Part shown: piece after piece, positions 36,597 to 45,693 of the stretch
Layout: each line of letters begins with the position of its first letter
How positions within the stretch are numbered: position 1 is the first letter of the stretch
NCBI RefSeq assembly: GCF_035503745.1
Contig: NZ_DATJTC010000028.1
Coordinates: forward strand, 11,488 to 75,487
DNA: 64,000 nt
DNA from: Dyella_B sp035503745
Lineage (GTDB): Bacteria > Pseudomonadota > Gammaproteobacteria > Xanthomonadales > Rhodanobacteraceae
Reading direction: 5' to 3'
The notes under the pieces: model-generated
Told to the model about the DNA's origin: nothing
The model's database searches: none
The model's input: only the letters and a program-made list of their open reading frames with translations
Position numbers and translations under genes: made by a program

Positions 36597-36947
36597 ATGA
36601 AACGTGCGCTTACGCTGCTTTCGTTCGGTATTGCCCTTGCGCTGGCTTCGGCCCCCTTGCTGGCTAGCGGCAACGCGGAAAACGGCAAGGCCAAGGCTGC
36701 CGCCTGCATCGCCTGCCACGGCGCCGACGGCAATGCGGTCGATCCGCAATATCCGCGCCTGGCCGGTCAGTACTACGGGTACATCAAGGAAGCCTTGCAC
36801 GAATACAAGGACGGTCGCCGCAACAATCCCATCATGAAGGGTTTTGCCAGCACGCTGTCCGATCAGGATATCGAGGACATCGCCGCTTATTTCTCTTCGA
36901 TGCCGTCGAAACTGGATACGCTCAAGGGGCATATCCAGGGCGACTGA
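36597..36947 (+). CDS. Small class I cytochrome c (tandem paralogue)
   Basis: A 116-residue periplasmic cytochrome c with a signal peptide (MKRALTLLSFGIALALASAP) and haem site CIACH near residue 38. The Met ligand is in NNPIMKGFASTLSDQDIEDIAAYFSS. It shares HEYKDG/HEYKSG and SDQ-IEDIAAY with the gene just upstream; together they resemble the two halves of a dihaem cytochrome c4 split into separate genes. It is followed by a strong terminator. Confidence 0.92.
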   Translation: MKRALTLLSFGIALALASAPLLASGNAENGKAKAAACIACHGADGNAVDPQYPRLAGQYYGYIKEALHEYKDGRRNNPIMKGFASTLSDQDIEDIAAYFSSMPSKLDTLKGHIQGD

Positions 36948-36968
36948 AACCTGAGGCTGCGCCATCCA

Positions 36969-37004
36969 TAAAAAAGCCCGCCCATTGGATTGCGGGCTTT
37001 TTTT
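36969..37004. terminator. Bidirectional terminator between cytochrome c and nfuA
   Basis: AAAAAAGCCCGC and GCGGGCTTTTTTT flank a 10-nt loop, giving a strong stem with A and T tracts on both sides of convergent genes. Confidence 0.88.
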
Positions 37005-37020
37005 GTGCCTGCGCGCAGGA

Positions 37021-37629
37021 TCAGCCCATCGCCGACTGCCCTTCCTTCTTGCGGTAATACGGATTGTTGCCGCCGGCATGGTCGGTGGCATCACGCACCG
37101 CGGTAATTTCCGGCACGCGTTCGCGCAAGGTCTTCTCCACGCCATGCTTGAGCGTGACATCGACCATGCCGCAACCGTGGCAACCGCCGCCGAATTGCAG
37201 TAGCACCACGCCGTCGGCGTCGACCTCGAGCAGGCTGACGCGGCCACCGTGCGCGGCGATGCGCGGATTCACTTCGGCTTCGAGCACATAGCGCACGCGC
37301 TCGACCAGGCCCGCTTCCATGCCCGGCAATGCGCCCTTGATCTTCGGCGCGCGGATGTTCAACTGCCCACCGGTCTGGCTGGGTTCGAAGTCGATGTTGG
37401 CGCCTTCCAGCCAGGGCGCGCTATCGCCTTCGACATGGAAATCGAAACCCCTGCATTCGACCGTCCATTCGTTGCCGGTAAGCTCCTGCGGCTCGCAGAA
37501 TTCCAGCTCGCAATCGGCGGCGGGCGTGCCGGCCGCGATGACGCGCACGCGGATGCCGAGCCCTTCGATGCCTTGCTGGGAAAGAAGGCGCAGGAAATGC
37601 TGCTGCGCGCGTTCGGAAATCTCGATCAT
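37021..37629 (-). CDS. nfuA: Fe/S biogenesis protein NfuA
   Basis: A 202-residue iron-sulfur carrier. The N-terminal A-type-like domain (ISERAQQHFLRLLSQQGI) lacks the usual cysteines, and the C-terminal Nfu domain has the cluster-binding C-x-x-C in GGGCHGCGMVDVTLKHGVEK near residue 150. NfuA delivers 4Fe-4S clusters under stress. The end NPYYRKKEG is the usual NfuA tail. Confidence 0.95.
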   Translation of the reverse strand: MIEISERAQQHFLRLLSQQGIEGLGIRVRVIAAGTPAADCELEFCEPQELTGNEWTVECRGFDFHVEGDSAPWLEGANIDFEPSQTGGQLNIRAPKIKGALPGMEAGLVERVRYVLEAEVNPRIAAHGGRVSLLEVDADGVVLLQFGGGCHGCGMVDVTLKHGVEKTLRERVPEITAVRDATDHAGGNNPYYRKKEGQSAMG

Positions 37630-37770
37630 GCCTGCTCCGCAACTGCCATCGGTGCCCGATTGGACGGGCCATACAGCACCATTTTAGTCCTGTTTAATCC
37701 AAAAATGTCCGACGGCGGTTTTTTCGCGTACAGTTTCGGCGCTTTGCCGCTTCAATCCCAGGAGATCGCC

Positions 37771-38112
37771 ATGACCGCCCTTCCGCTTGCCGCCCAACAC
37801 TGCCAACCCCGCAAGGGCAAGGAACACGCGCTGGACGAAGCGGCCGTCGCGGCGCTGCTGCCGCTGGTGCACGGGTGGAAACTCACCGAGCAACGCGATG
37901 CGCTGGTGAAGGATTTCCGTTTCGAAAATTTCCATCACACGCTTGGCTTTATCAATGCCGTCGGCTTCATGGCCAATCATGAAGACCACCACCCCGATAT
38001 CGAGGCGGGCTACGGCCATTGCAAGCTGCACTGGTCCACTCACGATGTGGGCGGTTTGTCGCTGAACGACTTCATCTGCGCCGCGCGCGTCGACGCCCTG
38101 CTCGCCCGTTGA
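37771..38112 (+). CDS. phhB: Pterin-4a-carbinolamine dehydratase
   Basis: A 113-residue enzyme recycling tetrahydrobiopterin-type cofactor. The core FRFENFHHTLGFINAVGFMANHEDHHPDIEAGYGHCKLHWSTH is split as FENFHHTLGFINAVGFMA and NHEDHHPDIEAGY, carrying the catalytic E-x-x-H-H-P. ATG 37771 follows GGAG. The stop overlaps the next gene's TTG start. In this group it commonly accompanies phenylalanine hydroxylase elsewhere. Confidence 0.93.
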   Translation: MTALPLAAQHCQPRKGKEHALDEAAVAALLPLVHGWKLTEQRDALVKDFRFENFHHTLGFINAVGFMANHEDHHPDIEAGYGHCKLHWSTHDVGGLSLNDFICAARVDALLAR

Positions 38113-39620
38113 ACCAGGCCAAGCGCGCGCAAGCGAGGTGGCCCTACGCAGGCTATGCGTTGGCTGCCATCATCGTCTATCTCGCGCTAGGCTGGCTGGC
38201 GGCACGCATCACCGCCGCGCACTTGTTGAATCAGGCGCAGTGGCAGCTGGCGCGTGTGGAGCATCACGAACCGCTGTGGGAATGGCGTCTGCGCAAGCCG
38301 CGCGACCTGATCGCAAGCCGCGCTTTCGGCAACGCCAAGGTGACCGGCGGCGAGGATGCGCTGGACATCACCAGCCTAGACGGCACGCCGTTCGAACTCG
38401 GCCTGCCGATTGCATGGTCGTTGGACCTGGCGCACTGGCCGGTGCTTCAGCTGCAATTGCAAAGCAGTGCGGCGGGTACGCTCGGGCTGGTCTGGCAAGG
38501 CCCCGGCCGTGCGCCCGCATGCCTTGCCGCGGCTGCCGGCTCGCTGACGCCCGACACCCGAACCCTGCGCATCGATTTGCGCGACCTGGTATGGCATTCG
38601 GCGGGCGATGGTTCCTGCCCGGCACCCGGCGTCGCGCAGCTGTTGCGCTTGCGTGTGCAGATACCGCGCAACGCGACGCTGCGCCTGAGCGCGGCGTCCC
38701 TGATGGCAACCCAGGCACTGCCGCCGCTGGCCGATACCCGCATCGATCTGCCGGCGCACGCCAACAGCGATGAACTAGCGCGTGCCACGGCGCCAGCCCA
38801 AGACTGGGCCATGCCCTTGTTCCGCCTGCCCGCGGGCATCGGCGCCGAAGCCATGCTGCGCCTGCGCGACCCACTGCGCGAGCGTTGGCCGGCGGCCTTG
38901 ATCGTGCCGGCTGGCGCTACGCCGCAAGCGGCACCCCAGCACTCGTACCGAGCGCTGACGTGGCTCGCCTGCGTTCTTTACCTGGCGGCCCTGGCGTGGC
39001 TGCAGTGGAAACCGCTGCGGGGCCGGCTGCGACCCTGGCTTGAGATAGCCGGCTGCCTGCTCGGGCCGCTCTGGCTGGTGGCCGGCCTCCATTGGGGCTT
39101 GTATCCCACGCCGCTAGGGGTGACGGCATTCGCCGGCGGACTGGCCTTCGCCCTGATGATCGAGCGCCGCCACCTGCCGCGCCTGTGGCAATGGCCCCAA
39201 ACCCGCGGCACATGGTTATGGCCGATGGCAGCCATGCCGGCCACATGCCTGCTGATCGCGCTTTATGGCCACGCCCCGCACGCGTTGCCATTCGGGCACG
39301 TGGTGGCTTACTTCGGCTGGGCGTGGCTGCAGCAATGGCTAATGCTGGTGGTGTTGCTGCGGCGCTTCGAACGGGCGCTGCCGCGACCGGAATGGGCCAT
39401 GCTGGCGGTCGCCACCGTGTTCGGGCTGTTCCACACGCCCAATGGGCTGGTGATGCAACTGTGCTTCGCGGGCGAACTTTGGTGGGTGTGGTGTTTCCGG
39501 CGCTCGCGCTCGGTATTGCCCATCGCCCTGGCGCACGCGGTGTGCGCCTTGCTGATCGAATCGGCCCTGATCGGCGGTTGGCTGCGTTCGCTGGAAGTCA
39601 GCGCCCGCTTCTTCCTCTAG
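38109..39620 (+). CDS. Multi-pass membrane protein with CPBP-like C-terminus
   Basis: A 503-residue protein. It starts at TTG 38109, overlapping the phhB stop, since no ATG or GTG lies earlier in the alignment to the first membrane helix (residues 14-32, AGYALAAIIVYLALGWLAA). Residues 40-290 are a soluble, probably periplasmic, beta-rich domain. The C-terminal 200 residues have about six helices, including FGLFHTPNGLVMQLCF and LPIALAHAVCALLIE. These fit the second and third His motifs of CPBP/CAAX-like proteases; the first EExxxR motif is not seen, so the activity is doubtful. It ends 23 bp inside the convergent rluC gene. Confidence 0.6.
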   Translation: MNQAKRAQARWPYAGYALAAIIVYLALGWLAARITAAHLLNQAQWQLARVEHHEPLWEWRLRKPRDLIASRAFGNAKVTGGEDALDITSLDGTPFELGLPIAWSLDLAHWPVLQLQLQSSAAGTLGLVWQGPGRAPACLAAAAGSLTPDTRTLRIDLRDLVWHSAGDGSCPAPGVAQLLRLRVQIPRNATLRLSAASLMATQALPPLADTRIDLPAHANSDELARATAPAQDWAMPLFRLPAGIGAEAMLRLRDPLRERWPAALIVPAGATPQAAPQHSYRALTWLACVLYLAALAWLQWKPLRGRLRPWLEIAGCLLGPLWLVAGLHWGLYPTPLGVTAFAGGLAFALMIERRHLPRLWQWPQTRGTWLWPMAAMPATCLLIALYGHAPHALPFGHVVAYFGWAWLQQWLMLVVLLRRFERALPRPEWAMLAVATVFGLFHTPNGLVMQLCFAGELWWVWCFRRSRSVLPIALAHAVCALLIESALIGGWLRSLEVSARFFL

Positions 39621-40569
39621 TCGCGGCAAGCGCATCGAGGAAGCTTTTAAGTTCTTCCGGCAATGGGGCCGAGAAGCCGTAGGCGCGCCCGTCCAGCTCG
39701 AAGGACATGTGTGAGGCATGCAGAAACAGCCGGTTGAGCCCAAGCTCGCGAAAACGCTTGTTGGCCTCGCGCTCCCCATACTTGCTGTCGCCGGCCAGCG
39801 GATGGCCGATATGGGCGGCATGCACGCGGATCTGGTGTGTACGGCCCGTGCCCAAGGTGGCCTGCATGAGCCGCGCACCGGGGTACTGCTCCATCTCCCG
39901 GAAGAAGGTCAGCGAGGGCTTGCCGCTTTCCGCGACCCGCACCATGCGCTCGCCGCCCTGCAGGATGGACTTCTGCAGGGGCGCGTTGACGTCGAAACGG
40001 GCCTTGGACGGATGTCCCACCATCAGGCACAGGTACTGCTTGGTGACCTCGCCGGCACGAATCGCCGCCTGCAGGCCGGTCAACCCGGCCCGGGTGCGGG
40101 CGAAGACCAGTACGCCGCTGGTATCGCGATCCAGCCGGTGAACCAGCTCCAGATGTTCTTTCGGACGTGCCTGCCTGAGTAGTTCGATCGCCCCGTGACT
40201 GACCCCGCTGCCGCCGTGGCTGGCCATGCCCGACGGTTTGTCGATCACCAGGAAATGCTTGTCTTCGAAAATCACCGCCTCGGCCGCCGCCGCGATGGCT
40301 CCCTGGGAGGCCCCCTGCTCGGCCGGCCGCTCGGCCACCCTCACTGGCGGAATGCGCAGCGTATCGCCCTGGCTGAGACGCGTATCCGGCTTGGCGCGCT
40401 TGCCGTTCACACGCACCTGTCCGGTGCGCAACAGTCGGTAAATCATGCTCTTGGGCACGCCTTTGAGCAGGGTCATCAGCGCGTTGTCGATGCGCTGCCC
40501 GTCTCGTTCCGGACCGATCTCGACTTGACGCACCCCGTGAGGAAGAGCAGGGGAAGTTACCGTCTGCAT
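39598..40569 (-). CDS. rluC: 23S rRNA pseudouridine synthase RluC/RluD type
   Basis: A 323-residue enzyme. The S4 RNA-binding domain (QRIDNALMTLLKGVPKSMIYRLL) precedes the catalytic domain with HRLDRDTSGVLVFARTRAGLTGL, where Asp of RLDRDTSG is the nucleophile, and GRTHQIRVHAAHIGHPLAGD. Next to rne it is normally RluC, which modifies 23S rRNA at 955, 2504 and 2580. It is divergent from rne with a 338-bp gap, as in E. coli and pseudomonads. Confidence 0.94.
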   Translation of the reverse strand: MQTVTSPALPHGVRQVEIGPERDGQRIDNALMTLLKGVPKSMIYRLLRTGQVRVNGKRAKPDTRLSQGDTLRIPPVRVAERPAEQGASQGAIAAAAEAVIFEDKHFLVIDKPSGMASHGGSGVSHGAIELLRQARPKEHLELVHRLDRDTSGVLVFARTRAGLTGLQAAIRAGEVTKQYLCLMVGHPSKARFDVNAPLQKSILQGGERMVRVAESGKPSLTFFREMEQYPGARLMQATLGTGRTHQIRVHAAHIGHPLAGDSKYGEREANKRFRELGLNRLFLHASHMSFELDGRAYGFSAPLPEELKSFLDALAATRGRSGR

Positions 40570-40907
40570 TGAAAAAAACCTGGGTAGAGAGGATACTCGC
40601 ACAGCGCTTAGCCCGGTCCGAGACACAGATTTAAGGATCAGGCGCCCGCCTGTTGCGTAGGCGATGTTTGGGTCGGCCGCCCTCGCGGCAGCCGGTTGCA
40701 AACACCCTTTCATCGTAACGGTTCGGGTAGCCGCTTGTCCGGTCTCAATGAGTAGACAGACAAGTCGGCGTGCGTGCCACGAATCAACCCGGTATCGGGA
40801 ACGTTACCGTTTATTTGCCGCTTTACCGCAGCGGCGCGATCCCCGGACAGGCCGCCACGCCAGGCGCCACCGCGGCGCGCGACGCGCGGCCAAGCCGAGG
40901 AATTACA
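40570..40907. promoter_or_regulatory. rluC-rne divergent control region / rne 5' UTR
   Basis: 338 bp without an ORF of merit. In the classes where rne is next to rluC this gap holds divergent promoters and the long rne leader through which RNase E autoregulates. A GC-rich hairpin region near 40840-40890 (GCGGCGCGCGACGCGCGGCC) could be part of such a structure. The ribosome site AGCCGAGGAA lies 8 bp before the ATG. Confidence 0.5.
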
Positions 40908-43900
40908 ATGAAAAGAATGTTGATCAACGCAACTCAGCGTGAAGAGTTGCGTGTGGCCATCGTGGATGGCCAGACTCTTTACGATCTCGATATCGAAATC
41001 CCTTCCCGCGAGCAAAAGAAAGCCAACATCTACAAAGGCCGCATCACTCGCGTCGAACAGTCCCTCGAAGCCTGCTTTGTCGATTACGGCGCCGAACGCC
41101 ACGGTTTCTTGCCGCTGAAGGAAATCGCGCGCGAATACTTCACGCAGGGCCTGGACCCGTACAAGTCCAACATCCGCGAACTGGTCAAGGAAGGCCAGGA
41201 AGTCGTCGTCCAGGTGGAAAAGGAAGAACGCGGCAACAAGGGCGCCGCGCTTACCACCTTCATCAGCCTCGCCGGCCGCTACATGGTGCTGATGCCGAAC
41301 AACCCCAAGGCCGGCGGCGTATCCCGCCGCATCGAGGGCGAAGACCGGCAGGCGCTCAAGGAAGCGCTGGACCATCTCACCGTACCGGACGACATGGGCC
41401 TGATCGTGCGCACCGCCGGCATGGGCCGCGACGCCGAAGAACTGCAATGGGACCTCGACTACCTCCTGCAGCTGTGGAAGGCCATTTCCGGCGCCGCCCA
41501 GGCGCAGAAGGCGCCGTTCCTGATCTACCAGGAATCGAAGCTGTTCATCCGCGCCCTGCGCGACTACCTGCGCAGCGACATCGGCGAAATCCTGATCGAC
41601 GAGGAATCGCTTTATCAGGATGCGCGCGACTTCATGCAGCAGGTGATGCCCAACGCCCTGCGCAAGCTCAAGCTGTACAAGGACGACACCCCGCTGTTCT
41701 CGCGCTACCAGATCGAAACACAGATCGAGAGCGCGTTCGATCGCAGCGTGCGCCTGCCCTCCGGCGGCTCGATCGTCATCGACCAGACCGAGGCGCTCAC
41801 CGCCATCGACATCAACTCCTCCAAGGCCACCAAGGGTGGCGACATCGAGGAGACCGCGTTCAACACCAACCTTGAAGCGGCGACGGAAATCGCCCGCCAG
41901 CTGCGCATCCGCGACGCCGGCGGCCTGATCGTCATCGACTTCATCGACATGGACAGCCCCAAGCACCAGCGCGAAGTCGAAGAACGCCTCAAAGATGCCG
42001 CCAAGCTCGACCGCGCGCGCATCCAGATCGGGCGCATCTCGCGCTTCGGCCTGCTGGAAATGTCGCGCCAGCGCCTGCGCCCGTCGCTGGGCGAAGCCAC
42101 CCAGATCGTATGTCCGCGCTGCGAAGGCCATGGCCACATCCGCAGTGTGGAGTCGCTGTCGCTGTCCACGTTGCGATTGATCGAAGAGCACGCCATGAAG
42201 GACAACACCGGCCAGGTGTTGGTGCAGGCGCCCCAGAGCGTGGCCAACTTCATGCTCAACGAAAAGCGCGCCAGCGTGGTCGAGATCGAACTGCGCAACA
42301 AGGTGCACGTCGTCATCGTGGCGGACGACAAGCTGGAAACGCCGCACATCGAAATCCAGCGCATCCGCGAAGCGGACATGGGCGAGCACAGCAAGCCCAG
42401 CTACGAGCGCCTTACCACGCAGGAAGAAGCCCCGCTGCCGAAAATGGGCCAGATGCTCGGCAGCAGCGAGCAGCCGGCGGTGAGCGGAATCGTGCCCTCC
42501 AGCCCCGCTCCGGTGCGCGAGGAAGATGAACAACCCGTGGTAGCCCCCGCACCTGCGGCGAAGCGCTCGCCTGCGGTCGCGGCGGCGCCGGCTCCGGCTG
42601 CCAAAGCGAGCGGCGGTTTCTTCTCGCGCATGTTCGGCTCCCTGTTCGGCGGTGGCGCGGCACCCGCCCCTGCCCCGGCGCCCGCGCCGGCACCCACGCG
42701 CCAGGAATCGGCCCGCGGCAAGCCGCAGGACAATCGCCGCAACGACCGCACGCGCACCGATGGCCAGGCCACGCGGCAGGCGCAGCAGAGCGGCACTCGC
42801 GGCGGCGCACAGCAGCAAGGCAAGAACCCCAATCAGCGCCAGCGCGGCAACGAGCAACAGCAGGCTCGCCAGCAACAGGGCGGCGGCAAGCAGCAAGGCG
42901 GCAAACAGCCGCAGGAACCGCGCCAGGCCAAGCAACCCCAGGCAGCCGGCGATGCCGCCGCAACCGAGCGCAATAACAGGCAAAACGCGCCGGTCGCAAA
43001 ACAGCAGCAGGAACCCCAGCAGCGCGCCCCGCAGGGTGAACGCCCCGCGCAAAGCGAACGTGCCCCGCAGGGTGAGCGTCCGCCGCAAGGCAATGCGCCC
43101 GCCGCGGCGCCCAAACAGCCTGAACCGGCAAAGCCGGCTGCCGAGACCACAGCCGTGGCCCTCGCCCAAGGCGCACCCGAGGTCGCGGCCGAAGCCGGCG
43201 CGGAGAGCGCGAGCCAGTCGCGCCGCCGTCGTGGCCGCCGTGGCGGTCGCCGCCGTCGCCGTCACGAAGGTGCCGCCGCCGACGCCACGGGACAGAACGA
43301 CCAGATCATCACGGGATTGGACGACGAGGATCGGGACGACGACGCCGAGATGGAAGCAGGCGACGTTGAACACGCCTTGCCGGAAGCCGCGCCCAAACCG
43401 GTAACGGCGCACGCCGCCCCGGTTGTGCATGCCTCACCGGCAGCCGAAGCCGTGCCGGCGGCCTCCTCCCCGGATACATCAGAACCTGCGGCAGCGGCAT
43501 CGTTCGAGCACGCACGGGAATCGTTCGCGGCCGAACCGCTGACGGAAACCAAGGCCGTCATCGCCGCCAACGATCACCCTGTCCAGATCACTGCACAGCC
43601 CGTTGAAGCCGTTGAAGAAACCACAACGCCGCTGATCGTCGCGCCCGCCCCCGTGCCCGCTTCGTTCAACTTGCCCGTATTGCCGCCGATCCCGGCCCAC
43701 AGGGACGCTGCCGAAACGTCCGAACAGGCGCAGACGCACACTGCGGTGGCCGAAGCGACGCCTCACGTGCACGCGGAGGCGGTAACCGTCACGGTCCCCC
43801 ACGATACCGCTCCCGCGGCAAACGAGGTGGGGATGACCACGCCGGCGGAATCGATCGTGATACCGCAGCCGCCAGCGCAAAGGGTTGAATTGACCGCCGA

Positions 43901-44096
43901 GCCGTCCGCTCCCGAGCCCGCGATCGTTTCACCCGCCCCACTGTTCCATCAGCCAGAACAAGGCGACTTGCTATCTACGCCTCTGCGCCAACACGCGTCG
44001 TCGATATCGACCAACCATGCCGCCGAAGCGCCAAAGGCACCCTTGCCCGAGGAAGACGAAAACCACACGGCACAGCGAGACGGCAAGCCCTCCTGA
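40908..44096 (+). CDS. rne: Ribonuclease E
   Basis: A 1062-residue endoribonuclease and degradosome scaffold. The catalytic half (about 1-530) has the S1 domain KKANIYKGRITRVEQSLEACFVDYG, sensor and DNase I-like subdomains with ALTAIDINSSKAT, and the Zn-link CPRCEGHGHIRS near 402. Then comes a low-complexity tail rich in Gln/Arg/Ala/Pro, with an Arg-rich segment RRRRGRRGGRRRRRHE near 810 and an acidic ending. This tail holds RNA-binding and partner sites and differs between genera. GC skew in the tail makes long antisense frames. It ends at a clear terminator. Confidence 0.96.
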   Translation: MKRMLINATQREELRVAIVDGQTLYDLDIEIPSREQKKANIYKGRITRVEQSLEACFVDYGAERHGFLPLKEIAREYFTQGLDPYKSNIRELVKEGQEVVVQVEKEERGNKGAALTTFISLAGRYMVLMPNNPKAGGVSRRIEGEDRQALKEALDHLTVPDDMGLIVRTAGMGRDAEELQWDLDYLLQLWKAISGAAQAQKAPFLIYQESKLFIRALRDYLRSDIGEILIDEESLYQDARDFMQQVMPNALRKLKLYKDDTPLFSRYQIETQIESAFDRSVRLPSGGSIVIDQTEALTAIDINSSKATKGGDIEETAFNTNLEAATEIARQLRIRDAGGLIVIDFIDMDSPKHQREVEERLKDAAKLDRARIQIGRISRFGLLEMSRQRLRPSLGEATQIVCPRCEGHGHIRSVESLSLSTLRLIEEHAMKDNTGQVLVQAPQSVANFMLNEKRASVVEIELRNKVHVVIVADDKLETPHIEIQRIREADMGEHSKPSYERLTTQEEAPLPKMGQMLGSSEQPAVSGIVPSSPAPVREEDEQPVVAPAPAAKRSPAVAAAPAPAAKASGGFFSRMFGSLFGGGAAPAPAPAPAPAPTRQESARGKPQDNRRNDRTRTDGQATRQAQQSGTRGGAQQQGKNPNQRQRGNEQQQARQQQGGGKQQGGKQPQEPRQAKQPQAAGDAAATERNNRQNAPVAKQQQEPQQRAPQGERPAQSERAPQGERPPQGNAPAAAPKQPEPAKPAAETTAVALAQGAPEVAAEAGAESASQSRRRRGRRGGRRRRRHEGAAADATGQNDQIITGLDDEDRDDDAEMEAGDVEHALPEAAPKPVTAHAAPVVHASPAAEAVPAASSPDTSEPAAAASFEHARESFAAEPLTETKAVIAANDHPVQITAQPVEAVEETTTPLIVAPAPVPASFNLPVLPPIPAHRDAAETSEQAQTHTAVAEATPHVHAEAVTVTVPHDTAPAANEVGMTTPAESIVIPQPPAQRVELTAEPSAPEPAIVSPAPLFHQPEQGDLLSTPLRQHASSISTNHAAEAPKAPLPEEDENHTAQRDGKPS

Positions 44097-44120
44097 CCGC
44101 CGCAGGCGATCGCTTCAAGC

Positions 44121-44150
44121 AAAAGGCCGGATCATGTCCGGCCTTTTTTT
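44121..44150. terminator. Terminator after rne
   Basis: AAAAGGCCGG and CCGGCCTTTTTTT surround a 6-nt loop; lies between the convergent rne and response-regulator genes. Confidence 0.88.
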
Positions 44151-44169
44151 ATGCGTGTTCGCAACGAGC

Positions 44170-44820
44170 TCAATTTCCGACCTGGTTGTTGTGGGTATCG
44201 AGCAAGCCGTGCACCGTCATCAGATGTGCAAGGCTGATCACATGATCCACCTGCAGTTTTTCCATCAGGCGCTGCTTGTAGGTGGAAACCGTTTTCGGGC
44301 TGAGATTCAGCTGCTCGCCGATGGCGGTCAACGGCCTGCCGCGCACCAGCATCATGGCCACCTCCAGCTCGCGGCTGGAAAGATGGTCGAACGGCGACCC
44401 CTCGCCATCGAGCGTGGCCAGGGCCAGCTGCTGGGCCACTGCCGGCGCCAGATAGCGCCGCCCGGCCGCCACCTGGCGTACCGCATTGAGCAATTCCTCG
44501 GCGGCGCAACTCTTGGTGAGGTATCCATGCGCGCCGGCATCCAGCAGGCGCTTGGGAAAGCGCGCATCGTCCACGACCGTTACGACGATCACATGTGTGG
44601 GCAGGTTCGCGCGCGCCACGCGCTCGGTCAGCTCGATGCCGCTCATGCCGGGCATGTGGACATCGACCAGCGCGATCCTCGGCCGGGTTGCCCGGATCAG
44701 GCGCAGCCCCTCCTCGGCCGTACCTGCTTCGCCGCAAATGCGGATGTCCGGTTGCTGCAGGATCATCCTGAAGCCGGTGCGAACCAACTCGTGGTCGTCC
44801 ACGAGCACCACATCAATCAT
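44170..44820 (-). CDS. NarL/GacA-family response regulator
   Basis: A 216-residue regulator. The receiver domain begins MIDVVLVDDHELVRTGF and carries the phosphoacceptor Asp in ALVDVHMPGMSGIEL near residue 54. The C-terminal LuxR-type helix-turn-helix has LSSRELEVAMMLVRGRPLTAIGEQLNLSPKTVSTYKQRLMEKL. Overall it is nearest to UvrY/GacA, which responds to BarA/GacS and activates CsrB/C-type RNAs. No histidine kinase lies beside it, so the partner is elsewhere. Convergent with rne. Confidence 0.88.
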   Translation of the reverse strand: MIDVVLVDDHELVRTGFRMILQQPDIRICGEAGTAEEGLRLIRATRPRIALVDVHMPGMSGIELTERVARANLPTHVIVVTVVDDARFPKRLLDAGAHGYLTKSCAAEELLNAVRQVAAGRRYLAPAVAQQLALATLDGEGSPFDHLSSRELEVAMMLVRGRPLTAIGEQLNLSPKTVSTYKQRLMEKLQVDHVISLAHLMTVHGLLDTHNNQVGN

Positions 44821-45064
44821 CGGTTACCCTCCCTGGAAGGAACTACCCCGCGCAAAGTAGGCGTCTTACCGGCACATTGCAAGCCCGTAACCCCTGGTCC
44901 AGAAAGGATTTTCCATATAACGCAAAGACTGACGCCATAAATCAGAATTTACCTACATACTCTCTCCAAAATCAGTGTCACAATTCGATTTGTAGTACCT
45001 GCACGTAGTTCGTATCGCACTCCCCAGCAAGGCTAGTCCGCACTAACCCGAATGGAGCGTAACG
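44821..45064. other. Intergenic region upstream of response regulator
   Basis: 244 bp between divergent genes. It is relatively AT-rich (TACATACTCTCTCCAAAATC around 44951) and must hold the promoters for both. No clear operator was found. Confidence 0.4.
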
Positions 45065-45304
45065 ATGGTGATCTACTCGCTCAAACAGTCCCTCGACGGG
45101 GGCTGGAGCATCCGCCGCGACACGGCAACCCTGTTTAGCCAGTTAAGGCTGGGCCCGGCCATCCAACTGGCACGCGAAGCCGCCCGCGACGAACACAACC
45201 GTTCCGGCCGCAGCACCTGCGTGGAAATGCCGGGACCGACATCCACGATCCGCCTGGCGCAATACGCCAAACCCGGCGTGCCGATCGAAAGCGCCGTGGC
45301 CTGA
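45065..45304 (+). CDS. Small conserved protein of unknown function
   Basis: A 79-residue soluble protein (MVIYSLKQSLDGGWSIRRDT, then GPAIQLAREAARDEHNRSGR and a Pro-rich end). The pattern of a short beta hairpin followed by an ARDEH-type helix resembles DUF2188-like proteins, though the fit is loose. Preceded by AATGGAGCGTAACG with GGAG as ribosome site. Ends 90 bp before tRNA-Leu. Confidence 0.6.
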   Translation: MVIYSLKQSLDGGWSIRRDTATLFSQLRLGPAIQLAREAARDEHNRSGRSTCVEMPGPTSTIRLAQYAKPGVPIESAVA

Positions 45305-45395
45305 TGCCTCGCCTCACATAGACGCTCGCCTGGGTTACCGAGCGTCCCCATGTTACGATCGCGCGCCTGCCGCGGATCGTCCGGCAGCTGTCCCC

Positions 45396-45482
45396 GCCCG
45401 GATGGCGAAACAGGTAGACGCAAGAGACTTAAAATCTCTCGACCGCAAGGTCATGCCGGTTCGATCCCGGCTCCGGGCACCA
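45396..45482 (+). tRNA. tRNA-Leu (UAA)
   Basis: An 87-nt class II tRNA: acceptor GCCCGGA with TCCGGGC, D-loop GAAACAGGTAGACGC, anticodon arm AGAGA-CTTAAAA-TCTCT with anticodon TAA, long variable arm, TPsiC arm CCGGTTCGATCCCGG, and encoded CCA. An AT-rich accessory segment starts immediately after it. Confidence 0.95.
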
Positions 45483-45693
45483 TAAAATCAGCAACTTAGA
45501 TGCCAACCCCCTCCAGTCTCTCGACCAGATCACGCCACTGGTGATTGTTAATCGATTGCTTACCATCGTCGCTGCACTGCCTTTGCGACGATAAGGACGA
45601 GGTTTGGAACGCTTGGAGGAGTCGCTCCTCGTGGGAGCCGAAGGGATGGCCGCTGCGCTACGTGCGCAGATCGGTCAGTGGACACATACAGGG

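Noticed and set aside
40710..43430. 906-residue antisense ORF over rne
   Set aside because: It is a low-complexity shadow of the GC-rich, repeat-like rne tail, without any domain.
45480..45690. C-terminal-like minus-strand frame after tRNA-Leu(UAA) ending in VERLEGVGI
   Set aside because: The frame has only about 40 codons with no start and no recognisable family.
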